Shown: positions 21,271 through 33,404 of the stretch, one piece after another
How the letters are laid out: the number at the start of each line of letters is the position of its first letter
Numbering within the stretch: position 1 is the first letter of the stretch
Source of the DNA: Muscardinus avellanarius
Taxonomy: Eukaryota > Chordata > Mammalia > Rodentia > Gliridae
Length of the DNA: 64,000 nt
Direction of reading: 5' to 3'
Assembly (NCBI GenBank): GCA_963383645.1
Contig: OY726559.1
Span: 116,425,441 to 116,489,440 of the forward strand
Notes under the pieces: model-generated
Seen by the model: the letters and a program-made list of their open reading frames with translations, nothing else
What the model was told of the DNA's origin: nothing
The model's database searches: none
Program-made: the position numbers and the translations under genes

Positions 21271-24200
21271 GGAGAGAAGCTGACTGAGGGAAGTAGCACT
21301 TATCTGTCCTGCTGACACTCGGTATCTATCACTGTGAAAACAGAGTTCTGACAAAAGAAAGAAACCAGCATAAATTTGAATAGAACACCAACAATTAAAA
21401 AGTGGCAGAAAAAAGCTAGAAGGCAGATCAAAGAGCAGAAAAGTACTCCCCCCTAAAAACCCTCAGCAAATAGAGCCAAGAATCTGAAACGAAGTAAACA
21501 GTTACAGCTCATCTGAATTGTAAGCAATTCGCCCCTCCTAAGCAGACCCTGACTCCGAGCTCACCATGCCCTCCAGAGATACAAAGCAGCACTCAACAAC
21601 ACTGTAAGTGGTTCCTCAGGAGATTGTCCAGCACAGCTGCAGGAATTCACACTGCCAGCGATAGATTTCACAAGGTCTGAGACTTTGTGGTACAACCTGG
21701 TAAAGGTGGGGTGGAATCTGATGTCAGACATACCAGAGGTACATATAAGCAGACAGCCCCCAGGGCCAATCAGGCAAAAAGGCCCACAGTCCCCAGGGCT
21801 CAGAACCAGCAAGACCTCCAGAGATCACCACAGACCACCCTATCTTAGTAACTGGGGAGAAGTCAGACCAACCCAACCCTAGCTGTGGAGAAGAGGGACT
21901 CCTATGTATACACTGGATCTGATCCCAGCAGCATGTGCCTCTTATGCAGGTAGGGAGAGACTCAAGATCAGCACTGGTGGAATGCATGGTGACCTGCATT
22001 TAACACTAGAGTTAGCCCCACTGATGCCGGGTGCCTGCATAGACTGAGAGAGTCTCAGAAATCCAGGCTTGCAGCAGGAAAGGTGCCAGTGGCACTCAGT
22101 GCCTGCACAGAGAGACATCAGGTCAGTGTCCCAATTATTGAAAGATACCAAAAAGCAGGACTATAATCTGACATCATTACTATTGACTGGAACATGCTCA
22201 ATAACCTATTTTAGAATATGAACATTAACAGCTGAAAAAATCCAAGCAGACCCAGGAGGACTAAAGAGACCAAGTCTGCTCAATATTTATATATTTGTAG
22301 GGTTATTTTTATATATTTGTAGGGTTATTTTGTTGCTATTTGTTTTTTGTTACTTTTAATTGTATGTGTATGCTTGTTTCTCTCTTCACCACCCCTTTCA
22401 CAAGCTTCTTCCCTTCTTCCCTGGTACATATCTATTCTCCTCTCTCTCTTCCTTATTTATTTTTCTTTTTTTGTCTTATATTAAGCTCACTTAATACAAC
22501 TGTACTAAACACTCTACATTGGTTACTAGAATCTTACTACATGTTCACTATTTCTAATCTCTACTACATATTACCTTACCAAACTCATACTCTCATCCTA
22601 TTTGGTCCCATTTGCAACTTTACCCTATTCTTTAATTTATGACTTTATCACTTTCCTCCTCACTCAAGCTCACCATTGAATACAATACAACTTGCTCCTG
22701 TATATACCAGCTGACACCAGCAGATTGAGAGAAATCTATCAAAAGCAATAAAGATACAAACTTAAGAACCATGAAATCATGACAAGGAAGAATAACAAAG
22801 AAGCAATGAGCTCCCACAACCCCACAATAACAGAACCCAACAACACAGAATTGTAGAGATCTCCAGAAAGATAGATCAGAAATTTAAAAGTAGAAATGAT
22901 ACAGGATTTCTGAAAAGTATTTAGAGAGAGCCTGAAAGAAATAAAGGATGCAATCATTGAAGTGAAGACATTAATACAGACTATGCACAATAGAGTAGAC
23001 CACATGAAGAATAGAATCTCTCTCTTAGAAGATGATCACTCCAAAAATGAACACATAGTATATAATTTAGAAAAAAACAATTCAGCTTTCCAAGAAGATG
23101 GCGACCGAGAAAAGCAGCATTTACGAGTCCTGCTAACACTCGATCTCTATTGCCACAAAATCAGTGCTTTTCATAGCCAGAAAACACTATCAGCAGAGAA
23201 ATAAAAAATGTAAACACAAGGGACAGAGAAAAAGAAGACTAGAAGAACAACCATAGACCAGAAAAGAAACCAGCCCGAATTGCGGCCATGGAGCCATGCC
23301 GGCACCATCTTCCCTCACAGCACCAGGCTAGAGAGGAAAGGTAAACAAGGAGCTGAAGTGAGCACCTGCGGATCATTCGGGTGTAATTCAGCAGTTCTTT
23401 CAGCGCAAAGAATGTCTAAAACTCCCAGTGGCCAAACTCATCATGCCTTCCAGAGACACAGAAGAGCTCAAAACCAGAAAAGAAATATGCCAGCCTTACA
23501 GCCGAGGGCATGATAACGGCACCATATTGCCAGCAGCGGGGGCATGGAGACAGCCCCAGATCAGCACGCACAATAACTGTGAGTGAAATTGTGGCCCCTA
23601 AAGGAGAAATCCCAGCACTACACTCCCAGGGACTTGTGCAGCTTTGATAATCTCCCTGGGTCTCAGATTTTGCAGTCCAACTCAGTGAAGGAGTAGTGGT
23701 AGCAGAGATACCACACCCTAGTCGCAGCTCCCCATGGGAAAACACCCAGACCAGCACCCTCGTAGTCTCGCGCAGCCTCAATTAACTTCGTGGGTCTGAG
23801 ACCTTGCGATACAACCCAGTAAAGGAGTGGTGGTGGCTGAGATTACCACAAACTTGAGATCCAGAGCATCATAAGTAAAGTCGTGGTGACCTGGGAAGAG
23901 CCCAGAAAAGGCACAAACTTCTGAAATCATGGGAAAGAGGAACAACAATAGAGCAATGAATGCCCATAACCCCATAATATCAGAACCTGATAACACAGAA
24001 ATTCAGAGATCTCCAGAAGATCAAATCACGAATAAAACCATAGAAATAATACAGGACCTTCAAAAAGAATGTAGAGTCTAAAAGAAGCAAAGGATGCAAT
24101 AATTGAAGTAAAGGCATCAATTCAAACTATAAACAATCGATTAGACCACATGGAGAATAGAATCTTGCTCCTAGAAGGTGATCACTCCAAAAACAAATGC

Positions 24201-24494
24201 ATAACTTATAACTTAGAAAAAAATCAGACAGCAGGAATCTGACATTGAAGAAATATGGGCCCATTTTAAGAGAGATAACTAAGAATAATTGGAATAGAGG
24301 AGGGGGAAAAAGGTGAAACCAAAGGGATCAATAATATCTTCAAAGAAATAATAACAGAAAAATTTCCAAACATAGAGCAAGAGGTCAATACACAGGTCCA
24401 GGAAACTTATAGTACTCCCTTCAGACAGGATCAGAGAAAAGGTTCCCCACGCCACATAATTGTCAAAATGACCAATGTGGAAGCCAAGCAGATA

Positions 24495-24688
24495 ATTTTT
24501 TTTTTGGTGGTACTGGGGTTTCTGGAAGCCCTTCTACCTCTGGGCTACACTCCCAGACCTATTTTTACATTTTTATTTGGAAACAGGGTCTCCTAAGCCA
24601 GTGCGTGCAGCTGGCTTCGAACCTGCGCGATCCTCCTGTCTCTGCCTCCCAAGCGCAGGGATTACAAGCGTGCACCACCACACCCGGC
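24495..24688 (-). mobile_element. B1-dID SINE, antisense, inside HAL1-like copy 2
   Basis: T-run, ctacactcccagacc (ID-like part), ending accaccacacccggc. Flanks share an agcaga(t/g)a duplication. It interrupts ORF1 after QTNVEAKQ-type sequence. Confidence 0.9.
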
Positions 24689-24800
24689 TTTAAGCAGAGA
24701 ATCTTAAAGGCAAAAAAAAAAAAAAAAAAAACAAACCAAAATCCAAGTAACATTCAAAGGCAAACCAATTAAAATCACTCCAGACTTCCCAAACCAAGTC

Positions 24801-24878
24801 ATGAAAGCCAGAAGGGCTTGGAGTAACATATTCCAAACCATGAAAGCCAGAAGGGCTTGGAGTAACATATTCCAAACC
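24801..24878 (+). repeat. 39-bp tandem duplication within ORF1 remnant
   Basis: Two adjacent copies of a 39-bp segment (24801-24839 and 24840-24878), encoding MKARRAWSNIFQT twice in frame. Absent from the other ORF1 copies in the window, so it is private to this insertion. Confidence 0.9.
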
Positions 24879-26873
24879 CTGAAAGAAAACAACTTCCAGG
24901 CAAAAATTTCTATCAGCCAGCAAAACTATCTATCAAATTAGATGGGGAAATAAGAAACTTCCATGACAAACAGAAACTGAAGGAATTTATGTCTTCAAAA
25001 CCAGCACTAGAGAAAATACTCAAAGAGATTAACTACAAAGAAGAAATAGGTAATACACACCAGAACCAGAGAAACAAGATTTTCCATCCAGCAGACAACT
25101 AAGCAAAGAAGAATAAACAGCATTTCAAACAGAAATAAAAATCTTAACATGTTAGGAATTAAAAGTTATCTCTCAATAATCGCACTGTATGTAAATGGCC
25201 TCAATTCCCCAATAAAAATACATAAAGTGGCAAAATGGATTAAAAAACAGAATCCATCCATCTGCTGCTTATAAGAAACACACTTTACAAGTAAAGATAG
25301 TAACAAACTCAAGGTAAAGGGCTGGAGCAAGGTAATTCATGTTAAGTAGCCATCTAACAAATGTGAAGTAGTATTTCACTATAGTTTTTATTTGTATTTC
25401 CTTAATGATTAGTTATATTATGATAATGATTAGTGATATTCATGTGTTTATTGGTCATATAAAAATCTTTGGAGATTAGTTTAGTCTTTTACCTATTTCT
25501 AAATTGTATTGTTTGCTTTTATTGTTGCTAATTTTTAGGATTTTTATTTGGAATATTAATATACCTTCAGATATAGCATTTGGAAATATTTTATCCCATC
25601 TAACAGTAACTTTTAATTCTGTTTACATTGTCTTTGGATGTACAATATTTTTTTTATTTTTTAGGAAGTTTGTTTATTCTTTTGTTGCCTGTGCCTTTGG
25701 AATAATATCCAAGAAATCACTGCCAATTTCAATGTTGTAAAGTTTTATGACCCAGGTTTTCTTCTAAAAGTTTATAGTCTTAAGATTTACATTTAGGTCT
25801 TTTATCTATTTTGAGTTAGTATTTGTATATGGTGTTAGGTAAGGGTCCAATTTTATTCTTTTCCATGTAATTATTATTTTTCAACAAAAGTTAGTGAAAA
25901 GATTATAATTTCCTTCACCAAATGTTCTTGGAAACCTTGTCAAAAATAACTTGAGCGTATATGGAAGAATTTATTTCTAGGCTTTTTATTTTACTCCACT
26001 GGTTTATATATCTGCCTTTATAGCAGTAATACACTGTTTCAATTATTGTAGCTTTATAAGGTTTGAAATCAGAAAATGTACATCTTCTAGCTATGTTCTT
26101 TTTTGAGATTGTTTTGGGTGTTTAGAGTTCATATTTCATGTTAGGATAGATGTTTTCTGAAAAAAAATAAATGTATGATAATTTCACCTTTAAGTAAAAA
26201 AAAAGAAAAAATATCCTCTGGTTAGAAAGAAAACAAGAAATAAATATTGAAATGTTATCTCTAAGTGATCAAAAGTTTGATATCAGACAAATGAATCTGT
26301 TATGTGAGATTATCATTGTCAATTTTGGATAAATTGCTATAATATTAAAAAAAAGAAAAAATAGGATCAAATGTTCTCCCTAATATGCAAAAGCTAGGGA
26401 AAAATTGGGTCATAGGAGGAGCTCTAGGTGAAGAAGAGTCTATAGATGTGCAAATAAGGTGACTTAATTGAGGGGGAGGGAGGGGAAGAGAGAAATTCTC
26501 TATTGCATATGATGTACTTTAACAAACATATCAAACTCAATCACTAAGCCAAGCAGGAGGAGGAGAGAGGGGAAGAGAATAGGACAAGAATTGGGTATGG
26601 GCTAATTGGGGGATGTATGCATGTATTTCTCTACCATCTTGTATCCCATTAATGTGTATGAATGCAATGCACCAATAAAAAAAAAGAAAAAAAAAGAAAA
26701 AAAAAGAAAAAACAATTCAACAGCATAAATTGGACATCAAATAGATATGGGCCCATCTTAAAAGAGCTAACCTAAGAATAAAAGGCATAGAAGAGGGAAT
26801 AGAAGGGATTAGCAATCTTTTCAAAAAATGTAGTATCAGAAAATTTTCCAAACATAAAAAAGAGGTTGATATA

Positions 26874-27080
26874 GAGTTGAGAGTGGTAGCACCTGCTTGT
26901 TATCCCAGCACTGGGAGGCTGAGACAGGTGAATTGGAGTTCACAGACAGCCTCAGCTACTTAGTGAGGCCCTTTGTAACCCAGTGAGACCCTGTTTCAAA
27001 ATAAAGAAAAAAAATAGAGCTGGTGGTGTAGCTCAGAGGTAGAACGCCTCTGGGTTCCATCCTCAGTACTGAAAAAAAAA
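26874..27080 (+). mobile_element. B1-dID SINE, sense
   Basis: B1 half (gtggtagcacctgcttgttatcccagc...), ID-like half (ggtggtgtagctcagaggtag), and an A-tail. Inserted in L1 host 2 near the ORF1/ORF2 boundary. Older type with the cagacagcctcag variant. Confidence 0.85.
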
Positions 27081-28135
27081 ATCTCAATAATCATGCTGAA
27101 CATAAATGGCCTCAACTCCCCAATTAAAAGATATAAAGTGGCAAAATGACTTAAAAAACAGAATCCATCTATCTGCTGCCTGCAAGAAACATACCTTACA
27201 AGATAGTAACAAACTAAAAGTGAAGGGCTAGAGCAAGGTAATCCATGCCAACAGAATTAGAAGACAAGCAGGAGAAGCAACTATGATATCAGAAAAGTTA
27301 GACTTCAAGCCCAAGTTTATCAGAAGAGACAAAGCAGGTCATTTTTTACTGGTAAAAGAACAATAGTCAATATTTATGCCCCAAACATAGGTGCAACTAC
27401 TTTCATAAAACAAACTCTTTGTGACATTAAGGCACACATAGATCCCAATACAATAATACTGGGAGACTTCAACACTCCTCTCATACTGCTAGATTGATTT
27501 TCTAGACAAAATGTCCGTAAAGATGTCTCAGATCTAAAGAACACCATAAACCAAATGGACCTATTAGACACATATAGGATATTTCACTCAACTACAGCAA
27601 AGTTCTCATTTTTCTCAGCTGCGTAAAGACCCCTCTCCAAAACAGATCACATCCTGGGCCACAAAATGAGCACTAGCAAATTTAAAACATGTAACATACT
27701 TCCCTGCATCTTTTCAGAGCACAATAGATTGAGACTAGAAATCAACTATAAGAAGACCCAAACTAACCACATAAACATGTGGTGACTGAACACCACTCCG
27801 CTGAACAAAGAATAGGTCACAGAAAAAGTAAGGGGTGAAATTAATAAATTCCGAGAAACAAAAATAGAGATACAACATATCAAAAGATCTGGGAAAGCTT
27901 GAAAGCAGAATTAAGAGGAAAATTCATAGTACTGAGTGCCCACATGAGAACAGAAAATCACCAAATAAAGAACCTAATGACATACTTCAAAGCCCTTGAT
28001 AAACAGTTTAATCCCAAATGCCAGTAGAAGACAGGAAATTATAAAAATCAGAGCAGAAATCAATGAAGTAAAGAATTTTAAAAATACACAAAATTAACAA
28101 AACCAAAAGCTAGTTTCTCAAAAAAATAAACAAGA

Positions 28136-30933
28136 GAAACTTTCTGGGGAAGATGGCGACCAAGAAAAGCGGGGCTTAAGAGCCCTGCTAACAACCAATC
28201 TCCATTACCACAAAATCAGCGCCTTTCATAGCCAGAAAACACCATCACCAGAGAAACAAAAAAATCACCAGGCTCCAGAGAGAAAACAGACTGAGAACAG
28301 AGCTCAGAGCCACAGAGGAGATACACTGGCCTCATGCCCGAGGACGCGGCAGCAGCGCCATATTGCCGGCGGCAGCAGCGAATTCACCAGACGGCTACAG
28401 CAAGCCGAGGTGAGCCGCTGCGGAACAGCCAGGCGGGAATTTTCAGCACAGGCAACATCTAACTCCCAGTGGCTGAGCTCAGCACACGCTGCAAGGACTC
28501 AGAGTGGAATTCAAAACCAAGAAGAAATAAGCCAGCCTCATGGCCGAGGGCGTAGCAGCGGCGCCATATTGCCACCAGTGGCAACAGCAGCGAATTCAAC
28601 GAGTCCAGTACAGCTACATCTGCGAACTCAAGAACAGTGAGTCAAATTGCGGGCCACAGAGGAGAAATCCCAGTACTGTATTCCCTGGGACTTGACCCAG
28701 TGGGGGAGTGGAGGTGGCAGAGATATCACACCATAGGAGAACGCCCAACCTGGCACCCCCCATAGTTTAAAGCAGCCTCTATCGACTCCCTGGGTCGGAG
28801 ACTCTGTGATACAACCCAATAAAGGAGTAGTGGGGTCTGAGATACTACAGACTCGAGATCCAGAGCACCTTAAGTGAAGTCATAGTGACCCAAGGGAAGA
28901 ACCCAGAGAAGGCACAAACTTCCAAAATCATGGGAAAGAGGAATAATACTGGAGCAATGAATGCCCACAACCCCACAACATCAGAACCCGATAACACAGA
29001 AAATCAGAGATTTCTAGAAGATCAAATCAGGAAAATAACTGTAGAAATAATAGAGGTGCTTCGAAAAGAACTCAGAGAGAGCCAAAAAGAGATAAAGGAT
29101 GCAATTAATGAAGTAAAGACCTCAATTCAAAGCACAAACAACCGATTAGACCACATGGAGAACAGAATCTCGCTCTTAGAAGATGATCATTCCAAAAATG
29201 AACGCATAGTTTCTAATCTAGAAAAAAATATCCAACAGCAGGAATCTGACATTGAAGAAATATGGGCCCATTTTAAGAGAGCTAAGCTAAGAATAATTGG
29301 AATAGAGGAGGGAAAAGAAAGTGATACCAAAGGGATCAACAATCTCTTCAAGGAAGTAATAGCAGAAAATTTTCCAAACATAGAGCAAGAGGTCGATACA
29401 CAGGTCCAGGAAACTTATAGAACTCCCTTTAGACAGGATCAGAGAAGAGGATCCCCACGCCACATAATTGTCAAAATGACCAATGTGGAAGCCAAGCAGA
29501 GAATCTTAAAGGCAACAAAAACAAAGGGCCAAGTGACATTCAGAGGCAAACCAATTAGAATCACTCCAGACTTCCCAAACTAAGTCATGAGAGCCAGAAG
29601 GGCTTGGAGTAACATATTCCAAACTCTGAAAGAAAACAACTTCCAGCCAAAAATTGCCTACCCAGCAAAACTTTCTATCAAATTAGATGGAGAAATAAGA
29701 AGCTTCCATGACAAACAGAAACTGAAGGAATTTATGTCTTCAAAACCAGCGCTAGAGAAAATACTCAAAGAGATTAACTACAAAGAAGAAATAGGTAACA
29801 CACACCAGAACCAGAAAAACAAGATCTTCCATCCAACAGACAACTAAGATTGGTTATCTGTGGAGATTCATTATTTATGTTAGTCTTTTACCTATCTCTA
29901 AATTGTATTGTTTGCCTTTATTGTTGTTAATTTTTAGGATTTCTAGTTGGAATATTAATATACCTTCAGATATAGCATTTGGAAATATTTTATCCCATTC
30001 TATTAGTAACTTTTAACTCTGTTTACATTGTCTTTGGATATACAATATTTTTTTACTTTTTAGGGAATTTGTATACTCTTCTGTTGCCTGTGCCATTGAA
30101 ATCATATCCAAGAAATCACTGCCAATTTCAATGTTGTGAGGTTTTATGACCCAGATTTTCTTCTAAAAGTTTATAGTCTTAAGATTTATATTTAGGTCTT
30201 TAATCTATTTTGAGTTAATACTTATATATGGGATTAGGTAAGGGTCCAATTTTATTCTTTTCCATGTAATTATTATTTTTAAACAATATTTAGTTAAAAG
30301 ATTATTATTTCCACTACCAAATGTTCGTGGAAACATTGTCAAAAATAACTTGATAATATAGGGAAGAATTTAGCTCTAGGCTTGTATTTAACTCCAATGG
30401 TTTATATATCTGCCTTTAGAACAGTACTACACTGTTTCAACTATTGTAGCTTTATATGGTTTGAAATCAGAAAATATATATCTTCTAGCTTTGTTCTTTT
30501 TCAAGATCGTTTTGGGTATCTAGAATCCATATTCCATATTAGGATAGATTTTTTTCTGAAAAATAAATATATAAATATATGATAGTTTCACCTAAAAAAA
30601 TAGGAAAAAAAATATTCTCTGGTAAGAAAGAAAGCAAAAAGAAATATTGAAATGTTATCTTTAAGTCATCAAAAGCTTGGTATCAGACAAATGAAACTGT
30701 TATGTGAGATTATCATTTTTAATTTTGGATAAATTGCTATAATACTAGATGTCAACCACTAAGCCAAGCATGGGAAGGAGGGATGGGGAGGGGATGGGGT
30801 GGGGATCGGGTGGGGGCTGACTGGGCGATGTGTGCATGTATGTCTACAAAAGTTTGTATCCCACTATGATGTATGAATACAGTGCACCAATAAAAATAAA
30901 AAAATAATAATAATAAAAAAAGAAAAAATAAAT
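28136..30933 (+). mobile_element. HAL1-like rearranged L1 (copy 3), full length, best preserved
   Basis: Flanked by the 12-bp duplication aaataaacaaga (28124-28135 and 30934-30945), inside ORF2 of L1 host 2. Order: 5' end with gaagatggcgacc, GC-rich 5' UTR to 28884, ORF1 at 28885-29847 with one stop, then from about 29848 the antisense ORF2 3' fragment (contains gggtccaattttattc and tccatgtaattat), then from about 30650 a short L1 3' end with a G-rich stretch and poly(A) near 30890. It encodes no ORF2, so any movement required a helper L1. Confidence 0.85.
28885..29847 (+). pseudogene. L1 ORF1 with a single nonsense codon
   Basis: This is the best-preserved ORF1p in the window: about 320 codons in one frame, broken only by TAA at 29581-29583, where the sister copies have CAA (Gln). 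Parts in order: basic, Asn/Thr-rich N-terminus (MGKRNNTGAMNAHNPTT), long coiled coil (about residues 45-125), RRM-like domain (EEIWAHFKRAKLRIIG onward), and C-terminal domain (RARRAWSNIF, IKLDGEIRSFHDKQ). ORF1p normally trimerises and coats L1 RNA. The length is close to that of mammalian ORF1p (about 340-360 aa). The stop falls in the C-terminal domain and would truncate the product to 232 aa. Confidence 0.85.
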
Positions 30934-31379
30934 AAATAAACAAGATAGATAAACCACTAGCCAACCTAACCAAAAGAAAGAATCAATCCAATTACAAAAA
31001 TAAGAGATGAAAAAGGAGATACTGCCACTACCAGTGTAGAAATCCAGAGGATTATCAGAAACTACTTTGAAAAACTATGCTCCAACAAAATGGAAAATAT
31101 GGAAGAACTTGACAAATTTCTAGATAAATACAACCTTTACAAACTGAGTAAAGAAGATATAGAAAATTTAAATCAACCAATAGCAATCAAAGAGATTAAA
31201 GCAGCAACAAAGAGCATACCATCAAACAAAAGCCCAGGACCAAATGGTTTCCCAAGTGAATTTTATAAAAATTCTGAAGGCAGGGGTTGGGAAGACATTC
31301 TGGAGAAGATGCTTTCGAAAATTAAAACAGGGACCAGATTATGGAGCATCTTGGAAGCCACAGTAAAAAAGGCTGAACT

Positions 31380-31530
31380 TTTTCTTCCCAACTTTATTGA
31401 AGGGTGATTGAAAAGTAAAAATTATCTATGCTTACAGTATACAATATGATGTTTTGATGTTGTATACAAGTGAAATTATTATTCCAATCTAATTAACATA
31501 TCCCCAACCTTATACAGTTACCTTCTGCTG
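31380..31530 (+). mobile_element. Ancient L1 3'-UTR fragment
   Basis: The segment with atgatgttttgatgttgtataca followed by tctaattaacatatcc (read in parts) resembles the conserved 3' UTR motif of old mammalian L1s. The sequence at 31268-31380 just before it is not recognised. Confidence 0.45.
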
Positions 31531-31589
31531 GCATGTGCATGGTGAGAACCAATCTGGAGACCAAACTTGCCTTCAAAACTGATAAGGCA

Positions 31590-31761
31590 GGCCGGGCGTG
31601 GTGGCGCACGCTTGTAATCCCTGCGCTTGGGAGGCGGAGACAGGAGGATGGCGCAGGTTCGAAGCCAGAGGCGCTGGCGTAAGAGACCCTGTTTCAAAAA
31701 TATAAAATAGGTCTGGGAGTGTAGCCCGGAGGAAGAAGGGCTTCCAGGAACCCCAGTACCA

Positions 31762-31792
<31 letters not shown>
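31590..31792 (+). mobile_element. Young B1-dID SINE, sense, perfect target duplication
   Basis: Perfect 15-bp duplication aaaactgataaggca (31575-31589 and 31793-31807). B1 half gccgggcgtggtggcgcacg, ID-like half gtctgggagtgtagcccgg, then a long poly(A). CpGs are still present, so this is a recent insertion. Confidence 0.95.
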
Positions 31793-31798
<6 letters not shown>

Positions 31799-31807
31799 GA
31801 TAAGGCA

Positions 31808-32381
31808 TCAGTGGATTACCATCTCTTGCTAAAGTTAGCAATAACAAGACTGCCACCTACTGGCTAGACAGATACTAGTCTGTTCATTCAGACCCATCAG
31901 GCCTTGTGTTTCTTCCACTGAAAACTGTCATATTTGCTTAGATCATCCACCTGCTTTATATTTCCTTAAGGCATATGGATACGTGACCCCTCCTGCAATG
32001 ACTAAAGCATACTGAAACTCTCTTCATCACTACCAACCCCATTTCACTCTATAGTCAGACAAAGAAACTTGAAATCAGTCAAGGGTACCAAGAGAGTTTG
32101 AAAGTAATCAAATGAGAATAAGCAAAGGCTATTTTCCCACGAATATTAGTCCAATTTCAACTCTGTACCAGGCCAGAGCACAGTAAATACAAACATACTA
32201 CAAAAATAGGGGGGAGGAGGAGGAGGGGAAAGGAGCTTAGCATGAAAAGACAAAAGCTGCAATAATTTCCTTTAAAATCAGGAACAGAATGCCCACTATC
32301 ACCACTCCTCTCAAAAATAACCCTATAAAAACATTTATTTTAAGTGCTATAGGAGAATTTTAATTAGAATATTGATTCAAA
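31808..32381. other. Intergenic, no feature recognised
   Basis: Non-coding sequence with a short GGA/GGGA-rich patch around 32208-32232. No supported gene. Confidence 0.4.
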
Positions 32382-32562
32382 GTCAGGCATGGTGGTACAT
32401 GCCTATAATTCTAGTACTTGGGAGGCTGAGACAGGAGGACTGCAGGTATGAGGCCAGCCTTAGCAATTTAGCAAAACCCTGTTTCAAAATAAAAATAAAT
32501 AAGAAGGAATGGGGGTACAGCTCAGAAGTACAGTGCCCTTGCGTTAAAAGTCCTAGTGCCAA
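32382..32562 (+). mobile_element. Old B1-dID SINE, sense
   Basis: gtcaggcatggtggtacatg, then cttgggaggctgagacagg, then an ID-like half (gggggtacagctcagaag). Diverged; CpGs lost. Confidence 0.85.
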
Positions 32563-32617
32563 AACACAAACAAAACAAAATAATATCAATTCAACAAAAT
32601 AACATATTCAAGAAAGG

Positions 32618-32768
32618 ATTTTTTGTTTGTTTTTTGTAGTAATGGGGATCGAACTCAGAGGCATTCTAAGGGTCTCACTAAGTTGCTGAGGCTGGCCACA
32701 AACCTGCAATCCTCCTGTCTGAGCCTCTTAAGTACTAGGATTACAAGTGTGTACCACTATGCCTGGCT
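32618..32768 (-). mobile_element. Old SINE (B1-dID), antisense, internally shortened
   Basis: A T/G-rich tail, then an ID-derived start (atggggatcgaactcag) directly joined to ggtctcactaagttgctgagg and ending ccactatgcctggctc. Part of the ID-like half and the linker is missing. Confidence 0.75.
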
Positions 32769-32899
32769 CAAGAAGGAATTACTAATTTGAAAAGCCTCAA
32801 ATTGAAACAAAGATTGGAAAGTTAAGAAAATAATTTTCATATCTAACACATGAATTACAGAAATAGCTGAAAATCAAGTACCAACAATATATAAAAGGC

Positions 32900-33312
32900 T
32901 TAAAAATATCCTACTGAGGGCACAAGAAAATAACAAAGAGATTAATGCCATTAAAGAGAAGTTGATCCACCATATAACCTGAGAACAAATCAACACAAAA
33001 TGACCAGCATGGGGACATATCTTTACTAAACTTTAAAGGACTTTTTAGGCCTTGAAGAAAAAAAAGATTGCAAGGTACAAAGTCAGACTCAAGTTTTGTT
33101 ACATAACATTGCCAGCACACAATAAAGGCAACATTCTGAAGGAAATTATAATCTCAAATATTTTGTTAAAAATATTTAAGAGAGATGAGTAAAGTAGTGG
33201 AAGGGGATCAGAGGAGAGAGGAAGGGAGGGAAAGGATAGACGGGGAATGAAACTGACCAAATAATATGTGCATATGTAAATCACTATGGATCTCACTATC
33301 ATAATGCACCAA
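32900..33312 (+). mobile_element. Old L1 3' fragment
   Basis: A purine-rich 3' UTR (aggagagaggaagggagg) followed by ggggaatgaaactgacc and ending ataatgcacca, the same 3'-end signature as other L1s in this window. The 5' boundary is uncertain. Confidence 0.5.
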
Positions 33313-33404
33313 TTTAGAAAAAAATATTTTTATCTAGTCAGGATTCCTCAAGTGGCAGGTGTTCTCAAATGTCAAAAATCTCAGAGAATACAGCATCCAT
33401 GAAG

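Larger units (their letters stand above)
23085..26706 (+). mobile_element. HAL1-like rearranged L1 (copy 2), longer ancestral-looking form
   Basis: Flanked by the 13-bp duplication aaaaaacaattca (23072-23084 and 26707-26719). It starts with the L1 5' end (caagaagatggcgaccg) and has a 5' UTR and a decayed ORF1 ending near 25101. Unlike copies 1, 3 and 4 it continues into the first part of ORF2 (to about 25340). It then switches to antisense ORF2 3' sequence (25345 to about 26160), followed by a longer sense L1 3' end with a gggaggg-rich UTR and A-rich tail. A SINE is nested at 24495-24688. The other copies look like deletion derivatives of this arrangement. Confidence 0.75.
21270..31268 (+). 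mobile_element. Old L1 (host element 2), split by two HAL1-like insertions and a SINE
   Basis: The 5' UTR begins near 21270 (it shares cctgctgacactcgg with other L1 5' ends here). ORF1 coiled-coil lies at about 22900-23071, resumes at 26720-26873, ORF2 endonuclease region at 27080-28123 (NIYAPNIGATTF, IILGDFNTPL), and resumes at 30946 (NKIDKPLANLTKRK, MENMEELDKFLDKYNL). It is lost after about 31268. Gaps are the insertions at 23085-26706, 26874-27080 and 28136-30933. Many stops; inactive. The left end is approximate. Confidence 0.8.

Noticed and set aside
31518..31856. ORF encoding a FETGSLTPAPLASNLRHPPVSAS-type peptide on the minus strand
   Set aside because: This peptide is the antisense translation of the B1-dID SINE and recurs wherever the SINE does.
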